From: Ligilactobacillus sp. WC1T17
GTDB lineage: Bacteria > Bacillota > Bacilli > Lactobacillales > Lactobacillaceae
Length of the DNA: 64,000 nucleotides
Direction of reading: 5' to 3'
Assembly (NCBI GenBank): GCA_900110005.1
Contig: FOCC01000002.1
Span: 124,001 to 188,000 of the forward strand
This document shows, piece by piece, positions 58,951-64,000 of the stretch; positions within the stretch are counted from its first letter, which is position 1, and each line of letters opens with the position of its first letter. A program made the position numbers and the translations under genes. The notes beneath the pieces are model-generated. The model did not search any database and was not told the DNA's origin. It worked only from the letters and a program-made list of their open reading frames with translations.

Positions 58951-59925
58951 ATGCCAGTTTTTGATTATGAAGATATCCAACTTATCCCTAATAAATGTAT
59001 CGTTAAGAGTCGTTCGGAAATTGATACCAGTGTTAAATTCGGTCCAATGACTTTTAACATTCCGGTCGTTCCTGCCAATATGCAAACCGTCATCGATGAA
59101 CCGCTTGCTGTTTGGCTGGCTCAAAATGGCTATTTTTACATTATGCATCGGTTTGAAGAAGACGAACGTTTACCTTTTGTAAAAAGAATGCACGATTTGG
59201 GCTTATTTGCTTCAATTTCAGTTGGGGTTAAACAAAAAGAGCATGATTTGATTGATCAATTAGCACAAGCACACCTCGTTCCTGAATATATTACAATTGA
59301 TATTGCCCATGGCCATGCTGATACGGTAATTGATATGATTCACCACATCAAAAAAGCAATGCCGGGTGTCTTTGTCATTGCCGGTAATGTGGGTACTCCT
59401 GAGGGTGTCCGTGAATTAGAAAACGCCGGCGCTGATGCTACTAAAGTCGGCATTGGGCCTGGTAAAGCCTGCATCACTAAACTCAAGACCGGTTTTGGTA
59501 CCGGCGGTTGGCAATTAGCTGCCGTACGCCAATGTGCTAAAGCTGCCAGCAAACCGATTATCGCTGATGGTGGCATCAGACATAATGGCGATATTGCTAA
59601 ATCCATCCGTTTTGGGGCTTCAATGGTTATGATTGGCTCTTTATTTGCCGGCCATGAAGAAACACCAGGTGAAATTGTCGAAGAAAATGGCGAAAAATAT
59701 AAAGTCTATTTTGGCTCTGCTTCACAATATCAAAAAGGCCAATATAAGAATGTCGAAGGCAAAAAATTATTAGTCCCTTACCGTGGTCACATTGCCGACA
59801 CCTTACGGGAAATGCAAGAAGATCTGCAATCATCTATTTCTTATGCTGGCGGCAAAGAATTAATGTCCTTGCGTAAAGTTGATTATGTTATCGTAAAAAA
59901 TTCTATTTTTAATGGCGACTACTAA
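58951..59925 (+). CDS. guaC: GMP reductase
   Basis: 324 residues from the ATG at 58951 (GCGAGG upstream; a longer frame from 58906 lacks a site). IMPDH/GMPR TIM barrel with catalytic Cys in [11 protein letters not shown] and FGTGGWQ, the short GuaC2 type used by Firmicutes. NADPH + GMP to IMP + ammonia. Links guanine salvage to the IMP pool made by the pur genes. Ends at the hairpin 59941-59999. Confidence 0.95.
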   Translation: MPVFDYEDIQLIPNKCIVKSRSEIDTSVKFGPMTFNIPVVPANMQTVIDEPLAVWLAQNGYFYIMHRFEEDERLPFVKRMHDLGLFASISVGVKQKEHDLIDQLAQAHLVPEYITIDIAHGHADTVIDMIHHIKKAMPGVFVIAGNVGTPEGVRELENAGADATKVGIGPGKACITKLKTGFGTGGWQLAAVRQCAKAASKPIIADGGIRHNGDIAKSIRFGASMVMIGSLFAGHEETPGEIVEENGEKYKVYFGSASQYQKGQYKNVEGKKLLVPYRGHIADTLREMQEDLQSSISYAGGKELMSLRKVDYVIVKNSIFNGDY

Positions 59926-59940
59926 AGTTAAAAAGATTAT

Positions 59941-59999
59941 ATACTAAAAAATAAGCATGCTTTTCATTTTGGATGACTGGTATGCTTATTTTTTAGTAT
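59941..59999 (+). terminator. Long hairpin after guaC
   Basis: Perfect 18-bp AT-rich stem (59941-59958 and 59982-59999), 23-nt loop, T-rich. Most likely a terminator. Confidence 0.7.
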
Positions 60000-60032
60000 A
60001 TCTAACTTTGAAACAGCTTTTGAGTTCATAAT

Positions 60033-60065
60033 AAAAGCAGGCCAAGTTTAGCTTAGCCTGCTTTT
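60033..60065 (-). terminator. Terminator of the PTS IIA gene
   Basis: 10-bp stem AAAAGCAGGC / GCCTGCTTTT, with minor inner pairing in the loop. The arm overlaps the stop codon. Confidence 0.8.
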
Positions 60066-60418
60066 TAGTTATATTTAATTTCTGTGCCCTTTTTAATTTC
60101 AGGTAATTGATAAGGATGTACATACACCATATTAGCTTGCGGATTATCAGGTACTGGCGTAAATGAAAAAACAGTATGTCCAATGGTCGTCAAATTATCT
60201 TTTACCAGTTCGCCGACATAGTCGACTTGATATGTTTGATCATCAAATTCAACAGTTGATCCTGCCTGAAGCGCATACCCGCTCATATCCGTTTCAAAAC
60301 GTTGAATGGCTGAAACTTCACGTAAGCGGTCAGTGGCTTCTTCACCAAACAAAATAAACAAAGGCTGTTTATCATCAATTGCTTGCTGACCAATAAAGGT
60401 AATTTTACTCTTAAGCAT
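60065..60418 (-). CDS. PTS glucitol/sorbitol-specific IIA component (orphan)
   Basis: 117 residues. ILFGEEATDRLREVSAI, QAGSTVEFDDQTYQVDYVGE and the active-site region LTTIGHTVFSF fit the IIA-Gut family (the His of IGHT would be phosphorylated by HPr-P). GAGGG precedes ATG. There is no IIB, IIC or glucitol dehydrogenase nearby, so it is a solitary subunit; it could serve a distant transporter or act as a regulator. Confidence 0.82.
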   Translation of the reverse strand: MLKSKITFIGQQAIDDKQPLFILFGEEATDRLREVSAIQRFETDMSGYALQAGSTVEFDDQTYQVDYVGELVKDNLTTIGHTVFSFTPVPDNPQANMVYVHPYQLPEIKKGTEIKYN

Positions 60419-60517
60419 TTTAACCCTCTTTTCTTCGTTGTTTGCTTTTCTTTATTATACCGTAAATAAATGATTCTGCACATTTTAAGTTTCGTAAACT
60501 TAGATTTTCTTCCAATG

Positions 60518-60526
60518 TGGTATAAT
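60518..60526 (+). promoter_or_regulatory. Extended -10 promoter of the lactonase gene
   Basis: TGGTATAAT (60518-60526), an extended -10 with a poor -35, about 38 bp from the start codon. Confidence 0.55.
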
Positions 60527-60563
60527 TTATAGGAACAACTTGAATATAGAAAGGATGTTTTTT

Positions 60564-61595
60564 GTGAAAGAAGAACTTCTCTTTGGAACATATACAAAAA
60601 AAAGCAGTCAAGGTATCTACTACGCTGTTTTAGATACTGATGCCCAACAAATTTCAACACCAAAAGTTGTCGTCAAGGTGCAAAACCCAACCTATATGAA
60701 AGTGACAAATAACAAGACGCTTGTCACAGTGGCTAAAAAAGATGCTTTAGGCGGAATTTCCGCATATAATGCTAATAATAAAGAATTCAAATTCATTGAT
60801 GAAGCTCTCATTAAAGGAGCTAACCCTTGCTATGTCGGTTTTGATGAAAAGCGCCAATTAATTTTTACCGCCAACTATCACAAAGGTCAAATTGATGTTT
60901 ATAAAATCAATGCTGATCAAACCTTAACTTTAACAGATACCGTTAAAGATGAAGGACATGGTCCTTTGCCTGAGCAAGACAGTGCTCATGTACACTACAC
61001 TGATTTGACTCCAGATGGCCGCTTAGTTGCCGTTGATTTAGGTTGTGACACTGTTTCAACCTATGATATTTCCGCTGAAGGCAAATTGACTTTAGCTTCT
61101 GTATTCAAAACAGAGTCCGGCTTTGGGCCACGCCACCTAGTCTTTGCTCACAACGGTAAATATGCTTACTTGGCTGGCGAACTTTCTAGCAAGCTGTCCG
61201 TTTTGCGCTACGATAAAACAACCGGCACTTTTTCTTTAGAACAAACAGTTAAGACCATCCCTACTGCCTGGACGGAACATAACGGTGCAGCTGCCATTCG
61301 CATCTCAGCTGATGACAAGTTTATCTATGTTTCTAATCGTGGGCATAATTCACTGGCACAATTCAAAATTAATAAGAGTCATAATGTTGATTTTGTCGGT
61401 TTTACGTCCACTTACGGTGATTTTCCGCGTGATTTTGATATTGATCCTTCAGGCAAATTCTTAGTCTGCGTTAACCAAAATACTGATAACGGAACCCTCT
61501 ATGCCCGCGATGAACAAACTGGCGCTTTAACTTGTCTGCAAAAAGACATTCCGGTTCCTGAAGGCGTTTGCGTCTGCTTTACTGATTTAGATTAA
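60564..61595 (+). CDS. pgl: Lactonase, YbhE/Pgl-like seven-bladed beta-propeller
   Basis: 343 residues from GTG at 60564, 8 nt after AAAGGA. FGTYTKKSSQGIYYAVLD, GFGPRHLVFAHNGKYAY and FIYVSNRGHNSLAQFKI are the 6-phosphogluconolactonase (YbhE type) signatures. Oxidative pentose phosphate branch. Ten bp before cutC, co-transcribed. Confidence 0.88.
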   Translation: MKEELLFGTYTKKSSQGIYYAVLDTDAQQISTPKVVVKVQNPTYMKVTNNKTLVTVAKKDALGGISAYNANNKEFKFIDEALIKGANPCYVGFDEKRQLIFTANYHKGQIDVYKINADQTLTLTDTVKDEGHGPLPEQDSAHVHYTDLTPDGRLVAVDLGCDTVSTYDISAEGKLTLASVFKTESGFGPRHLVFAHNGKYAYLAGELSSKLSVLRYDKTTGTFSLEQTVKTIPTAWTEHNGAAAIRISADDKFIYVSNRGHNSLAQFKINKSHNVDFVGFTSTYGDFPRDFDIDPSGKFLVCVNQNTDNGTLYARDEQTGALTCLQKDIPVPEGVCVCFTDLD

Positions 61596-61605
61596 CGGAG
61601 TAGCT

Positions 61606-62244
61606 ATGATTATTAAAGAGATTTGCTTAGAAAATTATACTTTAGTTCCTAAAGCGCTAGAATTGGGTGCTAAAAGAATTGAATTGTGCGACAACCTTGC
61701 TGTAGGCGGAACCACCGTTTCCAACGGAGTTATGGCTCAAACTATCAAATATGCGCACGAAAAAAAAGTTCCCGTCACTATTTTAATTAGACCGCGCGGT
61801 GGTAATTTTATCTACGATGATACCGAACTGAAAATCATGGAAAAAGACATTTTTACGGCTCAAGAATTAGGAGCTGATTGTGTCGCTTTTGGTGCTTTAA
61901 CCAAAGATAACACCCTAGATTTTGATGCCATGGAAAATTTAGCCGCAGCTAGTGGTGGGATGCAGTTGGAAATCAACATGGCCTTTGATGCTTTAACTTT
62001 AGACGCTCAAAAAGAAGCTATTGATTGGGCTGTGTCGCAAGGATTCGATCGCATTTTAACCCATGGCGGGCCATTTGAGCAACCGCTTGATACCTGCTTA
62101 GACAACCTCAAAGAAACGATTGCTTATGCTAAGCAGCGAATTGCTATCCTGCCTGGCGGCGGAATTACTTTTGCTAATTTTCAAGAGATTGCTGAAACTT
62201 TGCAAGTTAAAGAAGTTCATGGCACTCGCTTACTTCAATTTTAA
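61606..62244 (+). CDS. cutC: CutC family protein
   Basis: 212 residues, TIM barrel. KEICLENYTLVPKALELGAK, IELCDNLAVGGTTVS, ILIRPRGGNFIY and LTHGGPFEQPL match CutC. The name comes from copper tolerance in E. coli, but the biochemical role is unsettled. Ended by a strong terminator. Confidence 0.9.
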   Translation: MIIKEICLENYTLVPKALELGAKRIELCDNLAVGGTTVSNGVMAQTIKYAHEKKVPVTILIRPRGGNFIYDDTELKIMEKDIFTAQELGADCVAFGALTKDNTLDFDAMENLAAASGGMQLEINMAFDALTLDAQKEAIDWAVSQGFDRILTHGGPFEQPLDTCLDNLKETIAYAKQRIAILPGGGITFANFQEIAETLQVKEVHGTRLLQF

Positions 62245-62277
62245 AAAAAGCGTTGGTTTTAGTAACCAACGCTTTTT
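62245..62277. terminator. Bidirectional terminator (cutC / mgtE)
   Basis: 14-bp stem AAAAAGCGTTGGTT / AACCAACGCTTTTT, 5-nt loop. Confidence 0.9.
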
Positions 62278-63656
62278 TATTGTCCCATAAAAAATTTCAT
62301 AAAGACTTTAGCAATATTAAAATAAATCAAAACCGACGTTAAATCGCTTAAAGTTGAAATAAACGGACCTGAAGCCACTGCCGGATCCACTCCGATTTTA
62401 TCCATTAAGTTAGGGATAAAAGTTCCCGCTAAATTAGCCACCGTAATCGCACACATCATGGCCATGCCAATAACAAAGCCTAGTACAAAATTTTGCTTCC
62501 AAATGCCAACAATGATGCAGATGGTCAAGCCTGTGACTAAACCTATCATCAGTCCTGTTAAAAGTTCGGTCAAAAATTGTTTATACCAAGAAGGCTGATC
62601 TTCTTCTTTTTCAGCTAACCGCCTCACAGCCACCGCTAAACTTTGCGTACCGGCATTCCCAGCTGTCCCTGTGATAGACGAAATAAAAATTGCTAAAATA
62701 CTGGCTTGCCCAATCATACTTTCATAGTGTGAAATCAAAGTAGTCGTCGACATCCCAAGCAGCAGCAAAATTATCAGCCATGGTAAACGGTTAAGAGCTG
62801 CTTTAGCAGGATTATTGTCAGTTTCTTTATCGGTATCAACCCCGGCTAAACCTGAATAATCTTCGGCTGACTCTTCATCAATAACATCGATGATATCATC
62901 AACCGTGATAATCCCTATCAATTTATTATCATAATCAGTAACGGGAATCGCAACAAAGTTGTAATCACGAATCGTTTGCGCAACTTCAGCTTGATCATCA
63001 GAGACTTGAACTGATAGGACCGGAGTAGTCATAATGTCTTCAATCATCACATCATCATCATGCATTAATAAATCACGCAATGTTACTACCCCAATCAATT
63101 TTTCATTGGAGCCGATCACATAGACATAATAAATCGTCTCGGCATCTTCTGCCTCGCGTTTAATAACATGCATCGCTGATCTGACCGTTTGATTGCCGAC
63201 AATTTCAACAAATTCCGTCGACATAATCGCACCGGCTGTCTTATCCTCATAATGTAGCATCTCTCTGATTTCAGCTGCTTTTTCCGTAGGAATCAAGCGC
63301 AAATATTTGGCGAGATCTTTTTTAGGTGCATAAGCCAAAATATCAACGGCATTATCAGTATACATCTGATCAATTACATTTGCTGCATACTGGGTTGGCA
63401 TTTCTTTAAAATAAGTTACAACATCTTCAGGCTCTTCTTCAATCGCATCAAACATATCGCCGACTTCTTCAGCTGTCAAATAGCGGTAAAGCCTCGCCCT
63501 TTGCTTTTCATTAAGGTCAACAAAAATTTGGGCCTGCTCATAAACGTGCAAATCTAAATATTCTTCTCTGAATTTACGCGCATTTTGGCTATTCAATAAT
63601 TGAATAATCGTTGAACTTTTATCATGGGCTGTTTCAAAAGTATTTGCCATGACCAT
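62277..63656 (-). CDS. mgtE: Magnesium transporter MgtE
   Basis: 459 residues: N-terminal superhelical domain (about 20-130, MPTQYAANVIDQMYTDNAVD), a pair of CBS domains (about 135-260, with LIGVVTLRDLLMHDDD), and five C-terminal membrane helices (SITGTAGNAGTQSL, DPAVASGPFISTL). Mg2+ channel closed by high cytosolic Mg2+. Start at 63656 or 63650. 9 bp after the RluD-family gene. Confidence 0.95.
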   Translation of the reverse strand: MVMANTFETAHDKSSTIIQLLNSQNARKFREEYLDLHVYEQAQIFVDLNEKQRARLYRYLTAEEVGDMFDAIEEEPEDVVTYFKEMPTQYAANVIDQMYTDNAVDILAYAPKKDLAKYLRLIPTEKAAEIREMLHYEDKTAGAIMSTEFVEIVGNQTVRSAMHVIKREAEDAETIYYVYVIGSNEKLIGVVTLRDLLMHDDDVMIEDIMTTPVLSVQVSDDQAEVAQTIRDYNFVAIPVTDYDNKLIGIITVDDIIDVIDEESAEDYSGLAGVDTDKETDNNPAKAALNRLPWLIILLLLGMSTTTLISHYESMIGQASILAIFISSITGTAGNAGTQSLAVAVRRLAEKEEDQPSWYKQFLTELLTGLMIGLVTGLTICIIVGIWKQNFVLGFVIGMAMMCAITVANLAGTFIPNLMDKIGVDPAVASGPFISTLSDLTSVLIYFNIAKVFMKFFMGQ

Positions 63657-63665
63657 CCACTCTTT

Positions 63666-64000
63666 CTAATTTTTATCTAGATAACCTTTAAAATCACGCG
63701 GAGGATCACAGTGAATACAAAGCTGCTTTTTTAAAAAAGGATGATAAAACGCAAGATACGTACAGTGCAAAGCCTGCCTTTCCAGCGGCAAAGCAATTTT
63801 CCCGCCATAAAGCGTATCTGCCACTAGCGGATGTCCGATAGCTTTCGAATGGACCCTAATCTGGTGGGTACGACCCGAGTGCAGGCGAACCCGATATAAA
63901 GAAGCCTGCTTTAATTGCGCCTGTAAAAAATATTCGGTCAATGACATTTTTCCGTCATCTGTAACCGTCCTTTTAATCAAGCTGCCGCTTTCTCTACCAA
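63666..64000 (-). CDS. Pseudouridine synthase, RluD/RluA family (C-terminal part, runs off the window)
   Basis: C-terminal 111 residues of an RluA-type synthase: YRVRLHSGRTHQIRVHSKAI followed by GHPLVADTLYGG. The catalytic Asp lies outside. Upstream in-frame codons (GRESGSLIKRTV) show that the gene continues past the edge. It could be rluD or an ylyB-like paralogue. Confidence 0.9.
   Translation of the reverse strand, partial: GRESGSLIKRTVTDDGKMSLTEYFLQAQLKQASLYRVRLHSGRTHQIRVHSKAIGHPLVADTLYGGKIALPLERQALHCTYLAFYHPFLKKQLCIHCDPPRDFKGYLDKN

Noticed and set aside
59941..59999. 18-bp perfect inverted repeat after guaC as a special element
   Set aside because: Position right after a stop codon and a T-rich 3' arm make it an ordinary terminator.
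60283..60663. Open frame on the minus strand across the IIA gene and lactonase start
   Set aside because: Overlaps two well-supported genes and has no homologous features.
1..64000. CRISPR array, prophage, IS element or integrase
   Set aside because: No periodic repeats with spacers and no transposase- or integrase-like frame were found in either strand.

Overview
The window is a stretch of low-GC Firmicute chromosome that looks like a member of the Lactobacillaceae. The evidence is gene content and order: the ftsK-ymfF-ymfH-ymfI-rodZ-pgsA-cinA-recA-rny block, a pbp2A-ylbF/yheA-like-yhaM cluster, an argS gene behind an arginine T-box, a purCSQLFMNHD operon with PurR-type boxes, MgtE and CorA magnesium transporters, and compact intergenic spaces with strong Rho-independent terminators. 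I cannot name the species. Most genes lie on the minus strand.

Layout. 0-5 kb: a truncated asd and a MalY/PatB-type C-S lyase, a decayed chemotaxis receptor gene, corA, and a DHA2-type drug exporter. 5-9 kb: yhaM, a YlbF/YheA-family gene, pbp2A and argR. 9-12 kb: a three-domain flavoprotein reductase (fumarate or hydroxycinnamate reductase-like) with a small FMN reductase partner. 12-17 kb: argS with its T-box, tRNA-Gly(CCC), a DUF2187 protein, and a LysR-MATE pair. 17-34 kb: pepN, then all genes for de novo IMP synthesis in two blocks (purEKB and purCSQLFMNHD) separated by a ROK-family gene. PurBox-like operators precede purE and purC, and a deoxynucleoside kinase diverges from purE. 34-40 kb: a small two-TM protein, a Ktr-type K+ uptake pair, an unrecognised 468-residue protein and a PucR-type regulator. 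40.5-42.6 kb: a tight pssA-psd-PAP2 operon that predicts phosphatidylethanolamine synthesis. 42.6-45 kb: a gene graveyard with several broken genes and a second chemotaxis-receptor fragment. 45-56.6 kb: the conserved rny to ftsK block. 56.6-64 kb: trmL behind a structured leader, rlmA-like, ybaK-like, guaC, an orphan PTS glucitol IIA protein, pgl-like lactonase, cutC, mgtE and a truncated RluD-family gene.

How the genes work together. The purine genes take PRPP to IMP, and guaC returns GMP to IMP. A weaker PurBox-like site lies upstream of guaC. The T-box carries an in-register CGC arginine specifier and should tie argS expression to uncharged tRNA-Arg. PssA and Psd should make phosphatidylserine and then phosphatidylethanolamine from CDP-diacylglycerol, while PgsA elsewhere in the window supplies the phosphatidylglycerol branch.

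No CRISPR array, prophage, intact transposase or conjugative element was seen. The most unusual items are the PE-synthesis operon with a divergent PucR regulator, the promoter-leader-terminator unit in front of trmL, the two receptor remnants that suggest lost chemotaxis, the reductase locus, and an 18-bp perfect inverted repeat beside a broken HTH gene.
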